This document shows, one piece after another, positions 1-7,327 of a stretch of 14,154 nucleotides of DNA. The notes under the pieces are model-generated. The model saw only the letters and a program-made list of their open reading frames with translations, made no database searches and had not been told where the DNA came from. The stretch is from assembly GCA_934476075.1 (NCBI GenBank), contig CAKSNH010000033.1, forward strand, positions 1 to 14,154, given 5' to 3'. Numbering within the stretch: the first letter of the stretch is position 1; each line of letters begins with the position of its first letter. The position numbers were made by a program, and so were the translations under genes. The stretch comes from an uncultured Clostridia bacterium. Lineage in GTDB: Bacteria; Bacillota; Clostridia; UBA1381.

Positions 1-152
1 TGCCTTTTGAAACCGCAAGCCTTATGGTCAGTAGTTTTGCTACGCAAAACCGCTCTGCGAGCGTCGGACGTCTTTCCAATACTAAAGCCTTGACCTAAAC
101 TTTGATGGAGCAGAGCCACTTTGCAAGTTTGCGTAAGCGACAAATTATAATT
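1..152. repeat. Left-edge hairpin-rich repeat, inverted relative to right edge
   Basis: Noncoding stretch built of small hairpins. Positions 34-40 pair perfectly with 44-50, and 51-54 pairs with 60-63. The inner 69 bp (84-152) is an inverted copy of 13880-13948 with 5 mismatches (64/69 identical). A further module near 63-88 (GGACGTCTTTCC, then TACTAAAGC) has a diverged direct counterpart near 14010-14033. The element is therefore a mosaic of modules used in both orientations, and it probably continues beyond the window. Its inner end contains the stop codon of the zinc-ribbon gene. I see no coding capacity and no transposase. Confidence 0.8.
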
Positions 153-465
153 TATTCTTATACCAAATATTCCACACCAGCAAAAGTACATAGTGTGTTA
201 CATATGTAGCAAGTTTTAATGCCAACAATGAGATAAGCCAAAAAATTGTTATCATAACAGAGGTGTGCGGTTTGACATAATTATAAAAAGCCGCAAGTGC
301 AATAAATGAAAGAACAGCATATATTATGCGGATTGTTCGGGCAAATTTCAAAATGTGAAATGCGTTGCCGCAAACGGGACAATATATTTTTTCAAGCATA
401 AATGCACCGTATGGGTGAAAATCAGCCCCACAATGGGGACATATAAACTTGTTCTGTGTTATCAT
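145..465 (-). CDS. Small zinc-ribbon membrane protein (106 aa), function unknown
   Basis: An unrecognised 106-residue protein. The N-terminus carries two CxxC pairs (C9/C12 in CPHC and C29/C32 in CPVC), as in a zinc ribbon. Two hydrophobic segments follow at about residues 45-62 and 69-90, so it is probably a membrane protein with a cytosolic zinc knuckle. The ATG at 465 is chosen because a GAGGT ribosome binding site (473-477) lies 7 nt upstream. An in-frame extension to 624 would run over the start of the divergent SLOG gene and adds no domain. The stop codon lies inside the left-edge repeat. The start is only 36 bp from the divergent plus-strand start at 502. A role beside a SLOG protein is conceivable but not shown by the sequence. 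Confidence 0.65.
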   Translation of the reverse strand: MITQNKFICPHCGADFHPYGAFMLEKIYCPVCGNAFHILKFARTIRIIYAVLSFIALAAFYNYVKPHTSVMITIFWLISLLALKLATYVTHYVLLLVWNIWYKNKL

Positions 466-501
466 GGCAGTTACCTCATAAATGATGAAAGGGAGATTAA
501 T

Positions 502-993
502 ATGACGGAGGATAAAACCTGTTTCTTTTCGGGGCATAGGCATATACCCCAAAAACGAATTGAGGGTGTTAAGCAAAAATTGCGTGCGTATATTTGCGAG
601 CTTGCAAACAATGGGGTCACACATTTTATAGCCGGCGGGGCACTGGGGTTTGATACATTGTGTGCAGATACAATAATCGAGTTGCAGGAAAAGTCGGTTG
701 ACTTTGCAAAAAAAGTGCGGTTATCACTGTATCTGCCATGCTATGACCAAACACAAAATTGGAGTGCTGAGGACAAGTACCATTTTAATATGATAAAATT
801 CAAAGCAAGCGACTATCAATATATCACAAATAACACCTATACCGCCGGCTGTATGCGAAAACGCAACTATGCTATGGTTGACAATTCCGATATGGGGATT
901 GTGTATCTGACCAAACACAAGAGCGGTACAAGTCAGACGGTAGCATATGCGACCCGAAAGGGACATAAAATAATTAATATTGCGGCTATATAA
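502..993 (+). CDS. SLOG-superfamily (DUF1273/YpsA-like) protein
   Basis: A 163-residue protein of the SLOG/DUF1273 type, a Rossmann-like nucleotide-binding fold. Visible landmarks are the N-terminal strand ending in FSGHR (about residues 8-12), the glycine-rich loop GGALGFDTL after a predicted helix-strand (about residues 47-55), and a C-terminal segment (SDMGIVYL, then SGTSQTVAYA) typical of this fold. The start at 502 is preferred over an upstream in-frame ATG at 355 because GGGAG (491-495) sits 6 nt before it, the family motif begins right after it, and the extension would overlap the divergent gene. Family members are proposed to bind nucleotides or nucleotide-like ligands, but no enzymatic activity can be assigned here. 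The last 8 nt overlap the convergent small ORF at 986-1159. Confidence 0.8.
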   Translation: MTEDKTCFFSGHRHIPQKRIEGVKQKLRAYICELANNGVTHFIAGGALGFDTLCADTIIELQEKSVDFAKKVRLSLYLPCYDQTQNWSAEDKYHFNMIKFKASDYQYITNNTYTAGCMRKRNYAMVDNSDMGIVYLTKHKSGTSQTVAYATRKGHKIINIAAI

Positions 994-1159
994 TTTCAAA
1001 CACAAAATATACTGCGACAAGTGCCAATGCAATCAGGGACATAAAAATTACAGAAATTCCGCCGACAGTATTTCTGTTTCGTATTGTCCATACTCCGTAA
1101 CTGACGGAACGGATTGTACTTATTACGGTTACGGCGGCAAGTATAATATTTTCAGCCAT
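986..1159 (-). CDS. 57-aa two-helix membrane protein, candidate germinant-receptor D subunit
   Basis: A short ORF of 57 residues starting MAENIILAAVTVIST. It begins 12 nt after the gerAC stop codon. Its ribosome binding site, GGAGG at 1168-1172, overlaps that stop codon and lies 8 nt before the ATG, so translational coupling with gerAC is likely. Two hydrophobic segments are visible (about residues 4-16 and 33-54), separated by a polar, Arg-rich link (WTIRNRN). Some Bacillus ger operons encode, within or beside them, small two-transmembrane D-subunit proteins that modulate germinant receptors. Size, topology and position fit that class, but I see no diagnostic sequence motif, so the function is inferred from context. 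The 3' end overlaps the convergent SLOG gene by 8 nt. Confidence 0.72.
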   Translation of the reverse strand: MAENIILAAVTVISTIRSVSYGVWTIRNRNTVGGISVIFMSLIALALVAVYFVFEII

Positions 1160-1171
1160 TATATGTCCCTC

Positions 1172-2410
1172 CTAATTTTCACGCATGATAAGTCCTGTAC
1201 GGCGAACTTTGTAATTTACACCTATATTGAATTCAACATCTTTATATTTGCTTTTAAAATCATAATTTGTATAATCTGTTTGAGTTTTAAATTTGCTCTT
1301 AATTTGTGTCCCCAAGCCAAGAACATCACTGTTATATTCGGTTTGTGTTTTGGTTAAAAATTTCATTGCCGCAAGACGGATATACTCTTTCACTTCATTT
1401 TCAAAGTTTTCCAAATCCTTTTCATAATAGTAGTTTCCGGGCAGACCCAAAAACTCCGACTCAAAATACAATTTTATATCTATTTTTGGATTTTCACCGC
1501 TTATATCGGTATGAATTTTAGGTTTTCGAGCTTGTTCAAGTTTTACGGTGACGGGCGAATTGCTGATTGAATTATAAAAAGTGGTGTAATTAATATTAAA
1601 ATTCCCCGTAAGCATATTGTATATCTCGGTTTCGGTGCTTCCGCACAGACCGATAAGTCTGTCATCGGAGAAAATCGCCATACCCAAAACCTCACTCGGA
1701 TTTTTTGTGTCCCTTGCCGTATCGCCCGCAATATAATTCTGCATTTTATATTCAAAATCAGCGTCTGACGGCAATGCGTTATCAGCATTTTGAGTATCCT
1801 TGTCGGGAGGCAATACGGTTGAGGCAACAGGCATTACAATATCTTTTTCATCGCTGTTGATGTATGAGCAGAACTGCTGTGTGTCAAAACTCGGCACATA
1901 GGCGGAGTATTTGTTGGAGTAGATTAGCTCATAATATTTTATCGGATTTATTTCAATGCTGGGTTTTACAGATGACAAATACTCCTTTGCACTGCCTCGT
2001 GCAACCGCCATAAAAACGTGGGGACGCAAATCACTGCTGCGGATAATCGGTTCGGCAAACTCGGCAAGTCCGCCGCTTGCAACACTGTCCGAAAATACCA
2101 TAAGTTTTGCGTGTGCAAGCACAAACCGCTTGCTTATTTGATGGTTTGCCATGCTTACGGCAGAGTAAATTGTGGGTGCGGATATGGTCAGCGTGTCTAA
2201 AATATTTGCTTCGCTTTTGCCATTTTCCGACCCTGAATTTATTTCAAAAACCCGTGCATACTGAAAAGTTATATCATAATTATTTTGTGTCCCCTTGTCA
2301 ATTCCGATTGCCGACACATACACCAAATCATTGGTTTCCGCCAAATCATAACAGCCGCCGATACATACCGTCAGCAAAATAATACATATTAATAATACTG
2401 ATTTTTTCAT
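1172..2410 (-). CDS. gerAC: Spore germination receptor lipoprotein, GerAC family
   Basis: The C subunit of a GerA-type nutrient germinant receptor, which acts in the inner spore membrane together with the A and B subunits. The 412-residue protein begins with a lipoprotein signal peptide (MKKS, a hydrophobic stretch, then lipobox IGGC with the lipidated Cys at residue 20). The family hallmark follows immediately (YDLAETNDLVYVSAIGIDKG). Later family-typical stretches are SAPTIYSAV, HAKLMVFSD and the LGLG-containing C-terminal region. Length is normal for the family (roughly 370-410 aa). The ATG overlaps the gerAB stop as ATGA (2407-2410), with GAGG just upstream, so the two genes are translationally coupled. 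The 57-aa membrane protein follows. The germinant cannot be predicted from sequence. Confidence 0.95.
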   Translation of the reverse strand: MKKSVLLICIILLTVCIGGCYDLAETNDLVYVSAIGIDKGTQNNYDITFQYARVFEINSGSENGKSEANILDTLTISAPTIYSAVSMANHQISKRFVLAHAKLMVFSDSVASGGLAEFAEPIIRSSDLRPHVFMAVARGSAKEYLSSVKPSIEINPIKYYELIYSNKYSAYVPSFDTQQFCSYINSDEKDIVMPVASTVLPPDKDTQNADNALPSDADFEYKMQNYIAGDTARDTKNPSEVLGMAIFSDDRLIGLCGSTETEIYNMLTGNFNINYTTFYNSISNSPVTVKLEQARKPKIHTDISGENPKIDIKLYFESEFLGLPGNYYYEKDLENFENEVKEYIRLAAMKFLTKTQTEYNSDVLGLGTQIKSKFKTQTDYTNYDFKSKYKDVEFNIGVNYKVRRTGLIMREN

Positions 2411-3501
2411 ATATTTTTCCTCTTTGATTTACCGATATAGATTGCCGGCAAAATTATCGGCAGCAAAAATGCGATTGGGTATATTATATTTTTTATCATT
2501 TGGTCGCTTTCGAGCATGACTATAATTGACTGCGGCAAAAATGACATTGCAACCAATATTGTCGCAGCGGGAATGATAAGTGGGCGGTGATAGCGCAGAT
2601 TAAATGTTTTCTGCCATACAAGACATACCACGCATATATATGTGCTGATGTACATTATAGTTGCTATTGACCACACAAACTCAAATATTGATTCCGCACG
2701 CTGAAAAAAGTCGCCGACCCGCACAAGACGTGTCAGCTGATAAACAGGCATGATAAATTCGGACGAAATCGGATACGGATAAATCATGCAGTATATCAGC
2801 GATATTACGGTTGTACAGATTCCGCCCCAAAGGATAGCATAGAATCCGCATTTGAATGCGGTTTGTGTGGATTTGCAGTAGGGGAGGAGCAGATTTAACA
2901 AGAGAATATCCGCAAAAATAGAAATCCAATTAAAGCCTTTCACAAAAATATTATATGTCCCCATTCCCCAAAACGGCATTATATTTTCTGTCTTGCAATA
3001 AGGCAAAAGAAACAGAAAAAACAGTGCCATTATAATACCGGCAAACGGAATAAATAATGTGTGCAGACGTCCAAGCACCTCAATTCCGTTATATGTCCCT
3101 ATTACTGCGGCAGCACCCAAAAACAAGAGAATAAATTCTGTCGGAGTGGTGGGGAGCAGATAAAGCTTTATTGATTCTGGAAAAATACGCACGGTCATAC
3201 ATATATTTGCGACCAAAATCACACATACCAACACGCCGATTACAACCTTAAATATATGTCCCCCGATATTTTCGGCAAGGGATAATATATCATTTTTACC
3301 GCATTTTTGATATAATTTGTAGGTAATATAATATATAATCATTGCTGCAAGACTGATATAAATACTCTGTATCCATGCGGAATTGCCCGCATTTACGACC
3401 ATACCTCTCGGAAATGTCAGAAACAATTTAACGCACACCGCATTTATAAGCATCATCATCAGACCGTTTTTTGTAATATTAATTTTCTCCAATTTAATCA
3501 C
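2407..3501 (-). CDS. gerAB: Spore germination receptor permease subunit, GerAB family
   Basis: The B subunit of the germinant receptor, an APC-superfamily-like integral membrane protein thought to bind the germinant. The 364 residues contain about ten hydrophobic segments, in line with the family. Recognisable family stretches include KLFLTFPRG near residues 26-34 and an IGTYNGIEVLGR segment near residues 132-143. The start codon is GTG (3499-3501), only 4 nt after the gerAA stop. No good Shine-Dalgarno is visible, so initiation probably depends on coupling to gerAA translation. The start is supported because LEKINITKNGLMMML aligns with the usual family N-terminus. The stop overlaps gerAC by 4 nt. 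Confidence 0.95.
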   Translation of the reverse strand: MIKLEKINITKNGLMMMLINAVCVKLFLTFPRGMVVNAGNSAWIQSIYISLAAMIIYYITYKLYQKCGKNDILSLAENIGGHIFKVVIGVLVCVILVANICMTVRIFPESIKLYLLPTTPTEFILLFLGAAAVIGTYNGIEVLGRLHTLFIPFAGIIMALFFLFLLPYCKTENIMPFWGMGTYNIFVKGFNWISIFADILLLNLLLPYCKSTQTAFKCGFYAILWGGICTTVISLIYCMIYPYPISSEFIMPVYQLTRLVRVGDFFQRAESIFEFVWSIATIMYISTYICVVCLVWQKTFNLRYHRPLIIPAATILVAMSFLPQSIIVMLESDQMIKNIIYPIAFLLPIILPAIYIGKSKRKNI

Positions 3502-3505
3502 TCGC

Positions 3506-5149
3506 TTATTTAGATTTTCTTTTCTTTTTCCATTTTCGGCTGATTTTCGGTTCTTGAATATCGTCCTGCGGACTTAAAAATTTCGGTCGCTGCTCATTTT
3601 TCCATATCGGACTTAGGAAAAGCGAACCATGAAACGCATTTTTGTCACCCTCGGCAAGCGGTGAAAGAAACGGTACGCCAAAACTTTTCTGTGCGGCAAG
3701 GAACACGCTGTATACAAAAATACCGAGTGCAATGCCGAAAAAACCGCATACAGACGCAAGTATCATAAAAATTATACGCAGAATACGATAAGTCCAGCCG
3801 AGAGAATAATCGGTTGTGGCAAAAGAGCCGATGCCCGTCACCGCAACAATTATAATCATAATCGGGCTTACAATTCTTGCACTGACCGCCGCCTGTCCCA
3901 AAATCAAACCGCCGACAATGCCCAGTGTAGAGCCGATTGGTCCGGGCGTGCGGATTGACGCTTCTCGTATAATTTCAAAGCACAACTCCATGAGAAACAT
4001 TTCAAATATGCTCGGAAACGGCACATTTTCTCGTGACGCACTGATGGAATACAGGAGATATGTCGGAATAAGTTCCCGATGAAACAGCGTCACAGACAGA
4101 TAAAGTGCCGGCAGAAGAATGGATATAAACATTGCGATATAACGGACGATGCGTGTCATGTTCGAGTACGGCAGCCGCATATATGCGTCGGAGGGCGAGT
4201 GCGTAAGTTCAAACGAATTTGTCGGCAAAATCAACGCACGCGGACTGCCGTTCATTATGATTGCGACTCGTCCTTCGGATAATGCCCGTGCGACTCGGTC
4301 GGGACGTTCCGTGGCGAGAATTTGGCTCGTGAGCATAAACGTTTTTTCCTCTATCATGAGTGACAATTCCTCGGAAGAAATGATGTAGTCCATATCCACT
4401 CCGTCCACACGATTGCGGACCTCCTCGACCAGATTTTCGTTCGCCAATTCTTTTATATACATAACAACGGTTGCGGTCTTGCTTTTGCTGCCGACCTTGT
4501 GCATTTCGCAAATCAGCCGTTCGTCCTTAACAAATTTTCGCACAAGTGCGGTATTCGTGCGGAGCATCTCGCCGAAAGCCTCCTGCGGACCATAGATTGA
4601 CTGTTCATTTTCGGGCTTGTTAATTCCCCTGTGTTCCCAGCCTTTGATGTCAAGCGAAAAAGCATAATCAAATCCGTCAATAAAAACACCGCAGCCACCG
4701 AAATTCACTTGGTCAATAATCGTATCCATCAGATTGGTCTTTTCGGTTTGACCGTGCCATATAAATTTGTCGGCAATATCGTCAATACTTGTAATTTTAC
4801 TGTTTTTGTCAAGATGCGAAAGTTCAATCATAGGCTGAATTACTGACAAATTTATCACATTGCCCTCTGCCATGCCGTCAATAAAAAATATAAATGTCCG
4901 ACGTTCCTCTATGCCCACTCTAAACTCACGAATTACTATGTCGGAATTTTCGGGATACGAATATCGCTTTTTTATATAGGAAAGATTTTCGTCAATATTT
5001 GCCGATACTTTTTCCTGCGGTGGCGGATAAAGATTATCTGTACGCACGTCATAGGCTATATTTTGTTTGTTGTCTTTTAAAATGAAATCCTCCGTGACAG
5101 AGGGTATATTAAATAGAAATAGTTTTTTCAAAAATTGCTTTAATGCCAT
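3506..5149 (-). CDS. gerAA: Spore germination receptor subunit, GerAA family
   Basis: The A subunit of the germinant receptor (Spore_GerA family), 547 residues, and the first gene of the operon. A large hydrophilic N-terminal domain (about residues 1-330) holds the family pattern ERPDRVARALSEGRVAIIMNG (about 281-301). The membrane domain has hydrophobic segments near residues 335-357, 380-393, 408-438 and 456-485, including the conserved stretch REASIRTPGPIGSTLGIVGG (about 395-414). The C-terminal tail ends in a strongly basic run (RKWKKKRKSK). The start ATG at 5149 has only a weak AGGTG ribosome binding site. Expression is expected in the forespore (sigma G) from knowledge of gerA operons. 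The upstream DNA also holds a parS site within about 70-85 bp. Confidence 0.95.
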   Translation of the reverse strand: MALKQFLKKLFLFNIPSVTEDFILKDNKQNIAYDVRTDNLYPPPQEKVSANIDENLSYIKKRYSYPENSDIVIREFRVGIEERRTFIFFIDGMAEGNVINLSVIQPMIELSHLDKNSKITSIDDIADKFIWHGQTEKTNLMDTIIDQVNFGGCGVFIDGFDYAFSLDIKGWEHRGINKPENEQSIYGPQEAFGEMLRTNTALVRKFVKDERLICEMHKVGSKSKTATVVMYIKELANENLVEEVRNRVDGVDMDYIISSEELSLMIEEKTFMLTSQILATERPDRVARALSEGRVAIIMNGSPRALILPTNSFELTHSPSDAYMRLPYSNMTRIVRYIAMFISILLPALYLSVTLFHRELIPTYLLYSISASRENVPFPSIFEMFLMELCFEIIREASIRTPGPIGSTLGIVGGLILGQAAVSARIVSPIMIIIVAVTGIGSFATTDYSLGWTYRILRIIFMILASVCGFFGIALGIFVYSVFLAAQKSFGVPFLSPLAEGDKNAFHGSLFLSPIWKNEQRPKFLSPQDDIQEPKISRKWKKKRKSK

Positions 5150-5174
5150 AGATGCACCTGCTTTGTTTAGTCTT

Positions 5175-5232
5175 TATTATGTAGGATAACCGTAAAAAGA
5201 TATATTATACATAAGTGTTTCATGTGAAACAA
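5175..5232 (-). promoter_or_regulatory. Candidate promoter region of the gerA operon
   Basis: Two overlapping possibilities are visible upstream of gerAA, reading the minus strand. (1) CATAATA at 5175-5181 resembles a sigma-G -10 element and sits 25 nt before the start codon, but I see no convincing sigma-G -35 at 17-18 nt spacing. (2) TATAAT (5204-5209) with TTGTTT (5227-5232) at a 17-nt spacer resembles a weak sigma-A promoter, and its spacer and -35 overlap the first parS site (5216-5231). Neither is proven. GerA operons in Bacillus are sigma-G dependent, which favours (1) on general knowledge. Confidence 0.35.
5216..5231. other. parS site 1
   Basis: The 16-bp sequence TGTTTCATGTGAAACA matches the bacterial parS consensus (TGTTNCACGTGAAACA type) except for one central base (T for C). 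It is the site nearest gerAA, 67 bp from that start codon. Spo0J/ParB, encoded just to the right, is the expected ligand. Confidence 0.9.
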
Positions 5233-5272
5233 TTTTAAAACTACATACAATGGGGACACATAAATTCACACG

Positions 5273-5299
5273 AGGGACATAAAATATTTATATGTCCCT
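5273..5299. repeat. Perfect 9-bp inverted repeat with 9-nt loop between parS sites 1 and 2
   Basis: AGGGACATA (5273-5281) and TATGTCCCT (5291-5299) are perfect inverted repeats around an A/T-only loop. Both arms are copies of the GGGACAYAWAW motif that recurs in this window. No U-tract follows on either strand, so a simple intrinsic terminator is unlikely. A dimeric protein-binding site is possible. Confidence 0.75.
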
Positions 5300-5312
5300 A
5301 AAATAAAAACAG

Positions 5313-5328
5313 TGTTTCATGTGAAACA
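5313..5328. other. parS site 2
   Basis: TGTTTCATGTGAAACA, identical to site 1 in sequence and orientation, 97 bp away from it. It has the same single central difference from the classical consensus. Confidence 0.9.
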
Positions 5329-5354
5329 TATTGAAGAATAAATATATAATATAA

Positions 5355-5445
5355 GAAAAAAGACTTTTGATAAAAGCACCGTCTGCGGACGTAAGAATAA
5401 TGCAGCATTTTTGATTTTCCGTCATTGCATTTTACGCATTTCATG
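5355..5445 (+). repeat. ~90-bp dispersed repeat, left copy
   Basis: This segment is homologous to the reverse complement of 9613-9704. The most conserved core is GCAGCATTTTTGATTTT (5402-5418), identical in both copies. About three substitutions occur over the next 20 bp (to TTTTACGCA), and flanking similarity (GATAAAAGC-like block, CGTCTGCGGAC-like block) extends to roughly 90 bp. Both copies are intergenic and in opposite orientation, and together they bracket the parA-serS operon. No ORF is present. Element type is unknown. Confidence 0.75.
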
Positions 5446-5468
5446 CAAAGGAAAAAAGCGGACTAAAA

Positions 5469-5484
5469 TGTTTCACATGAAACA
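5469..5484. other. parS site 3
   Basis: TGTTTCACATGAAACA is the reverse complement of sites 1 and 2. It lies within a longer near-palindrome (5463-5490) that is symmetrical except at the centre. It is 29 bp upstream of the parA -35 element, so bound ParB could influence parAB transcription. Confidence 0.9.
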
Positions 5485-5512
5485 TTTTAGTGATTTATTT
5501 GCCGAAAAATTA

Positions 5513-5540
5513 TTTACATATAATATATTTGTGATATAAT
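5513..5540 (+). promoter_or_regulatory. parAB operon promoter (sigma-A type)
   Basis: TTTACA (5513-5518) and TATAAT (5535-5540) with a 16-nt spacer match the housekeeping consensus at 5/6 and 6/6. Overlapping TATAAT-like sequence continues to 5545. The 5' leader to the parA ATG would be about 80 nt. Confidence 0.65.
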
Positions 5541-5627
5541 ATAATAGTATTGGGAAATGTGAACAGCATTTTCGGGCGGTACAGAATATGTACAGCCTAA
5601 AAAATACAGAATAGAGAGGACTATAAT

Positions 5628-6395
5628 ATGGGGAAAATTATTGCAGTCACCAATCAGAAAGGTGGCGTCGGAAAGACCACTACCGCAGTGAATTTGGCGG
5701 CTTGCCTTGCTTATAAGGGTAAACGCACATTGCTTGTGGACGCAGACCCGCAAGGTAATGCGACAAGCGGATTTGGTATTGATAAGAAAAATTTAAACCT
5801 TACAATTTATGATTGCTTGGTTGACAGTAATAATACCGAAGATGCGATTATGCCGCTGAAATATACAGATTTGTACATAATTCCTGCAAATTCGGCGTTG
5901 GCGGGCAGTGAAATAGAGCTTGCCTATGAAGATGAGCGTGAGTTTTTCCTGAAAAAAGCATTGGATAAGGTCAAGAGTGAGTTTGATTTTATAATCATCG
6001 ATTCACCGCCGGCACTTGGAATGTTGACGCTGAACGTTTTAACAGCGTCCGACTCGATTATAATTCCAATTCAGTGCGAATTTTATGCGTTGGAAGGACT
6101 TAGTCAGCTGATGTCAACGGTGAAATTGGTCAGAAAGAACAATCTAAATCCAAACTTGGAGATAGAGGGCGTATTGCCGACCATGTATCAGGCAAGAACC
6201 AATCTGTCGATACAGGTTTTGGAGGAAGTGAAAAAATTCTTTCCGAATAATATATTTACCAGCGTTATTCCGAGGAATGTGCGTCTGTCCGAAGCACCGA
6301 GCTTTGGTCAGCCGATAATCAAATACGACATCACATCAAAGGGTGCAGATGCGTATTTTGGATTGGCAAAAGAGGTAATTGCGAAAAATTCATAA
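5628..6395 (+). CDS. parA: Chromosome-partitioning ATPase ParA/Soj
   Basis: A 255-residue ParA/MinD-superfamily ATPase that works with ParB/parS in origin segregation and, in Bacillus, modulates DnaA. The deviant Walker A motif KGGVGKTT is at residues 11-18, the switch region VDADPQGN around residues 37-44, and the Walker B aspartate at about 125 (FIIIDSPPALG). The C-terminal segment VIPRNVRLSEAPSFGQP is typical of chromosomal Soj proteins and carries the DNA-binding arginines. Length is normal for the family. It lacks the N-terminal DNA-binding extension of plasmid type Ia ParA proteins, so it is of the chromosomal type. AGAGGA lies upstream at 5614-5619. It is the first gene of the plus-strand operon, with parB following after 19 nt. 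Confidence 0.97.
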   Translation: MGKIIAVTNQKGGVGKTTTAVNLAACLAYKGKRTLLVDADPQGNATSGFGIDKKNLNLTIYDCLVDSNNTEDAIMPLKYTDLYIIPANSALAGSEIELAYEDEREFFLKKALDKVKSEFDFIIIDSPPALGMLTLNVLTASDSIIIPIQCEFYALEGLSQLMSTVKLVRKNNLNPNLEIEGVLPTMYQARTNLSIQVLEEVKKFFPNNIFTSVIPRNVRLSEAPSFGQPIIKYDITSKGADAYFGLAKEVIAKNS

Positions 6396-6414
6396 GGAAG
6401 GGGAATAGCGAAGT

Positions 6415-7287
6415 ATGGGAAGAAAAGGACTTGGAAAAGGCGTAGGTTCGCTGTTCGGAGATGTTTCGATTGATGATATTGCACCGAGTCCGGCAGATAA
6501 TTCCGAGAAAATCTCGGAGATAGAATGGAGCAAAATCGAGCCGAATAAAAATCAGCCCCGTAAAAATTTTGATATGGAAAAGCTTGAAATTTTGGCGGAG
6601 TCAATCAAAGAGCACGGAATTATACAGCCGATAGTGGTAACGAAAATATCGGATAACCGCTATCAGATTGTGGCGGGCGAACGCAGATGGAGAGCGGCAA
6701 AAATTGCAGGACTTGACACGATAAAAGCAATCGTGAAAGAGTATTCAATGGAAACCGTTTCGGAAATCGCACTTATAGAAAACTTGCAGCGTGAGGACCT
6801 AAACCCTATCGAGGAGGCACAAGGATATAACACGCTGATGAAAAAGTATAATTTCACACAAGAGAAAATAAGCAAGAGAATAGGCAAAAGCCGAAGTGCG
6901 ATTGCAAATTCGCTTAGACTTTTGTCGCTTGATGACGAGATAAAAGAGTATCTGACCGAGGGCGAAATCACGAGCGGACACGCAAGAGCGATACTTGCAC
7001 TGAGTGACGGCGATATGCGTCATAAATTGGCGGAGAAGATTGTCGCCGAGGGGCTGAATGTGCGTCAGGCGGAAAAATGGGTTAAGGATTTGCAGGAGGA
7101 AAAACCAAAGCCTGTAAAGGAAAAGAGCAACGTTGATGCGGAGCTTGAAAAAATCCAGACCAAAATGGCGGCAAGCCTTGGTACGAGGGTGAAAATTATG
7201 CCGGGTGCGAAAAAGGGAAAAATAGAGATTGAATACTACGGGAATGAAGATTTGGAACGTTTGATGGATATTCTTATCAGTGAATAG
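6415..7287 (+). CDS. parB: ParB/Spo0J CTP-dependent centromere-binding protein
   Basis: A 290-residue ParB that binds parS, uses CTP to clamp and slide on DNA, and loads SMC. A basic N-terminal peptide (GRKGLGKGVGSLFG) of the type that stimulates ParA is present. The N-domain contains the CTP-binding GERR motif (residues 88-91, in VAGERRWRAA) and the ENLQREDLNPIEEA stretch (about 122-135). A helix-turn-helix follows (about residues 149-170, ISKRIGKSRSAIANSLRLL) for parS recognition. The C-terminal segment (about 235-290) fits the dimerisation domain. Its likely sites, three parS copies, lie 0.9-1.2 kb upstream. Spacing to parA is 19 nt, consistent with one transcript. Confidence 0.97.
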   Translation: MGRKGLGKGVGSLFGDVSIDDIAPSPADNSEKISEIEWSKIEPNKNQPRKNFDMEKLEILAESIKEHGIIQPIVVTKISDNRYQIVAGERRWRAAKIAGLDTIKAIVKEYSMETVSEIALIENLQREDLNPIEEAQGYNTLMKKYNFTQEKISKRIGKSRSAIANSLRLLSLDDEIKEYLTEGEITSGHARAILALSDGDMRHKLAEKIVAEGLNVRQAEKWVKDLQEEKPKPVKEKSNVDAELEKIQTKMAASLGTRVKIMPGAKKGKIEIEYYGNEDLERLMDILISE

Positions 7288-7327
7288 GATATAATCAAAC
7301 GAAAGAAAACATCAAAGGAGCAGATAA

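Noticed and set aside
724..1032. 102-residue minus-strand ORF opposite the SLOG gene
   Set aside because: It lies antisense to a gene with family motifs and a ribosome binding site, and has none of its own; the real minus-strand gene here is the shorter ORF 986-1159 in another frame.
980..1357. 125-residue plus-strand ORF across the gerAC end
   Set aside because: It is antisense to gerAC and to the 57-aa ORF and has no ribosome binding site or known domain.
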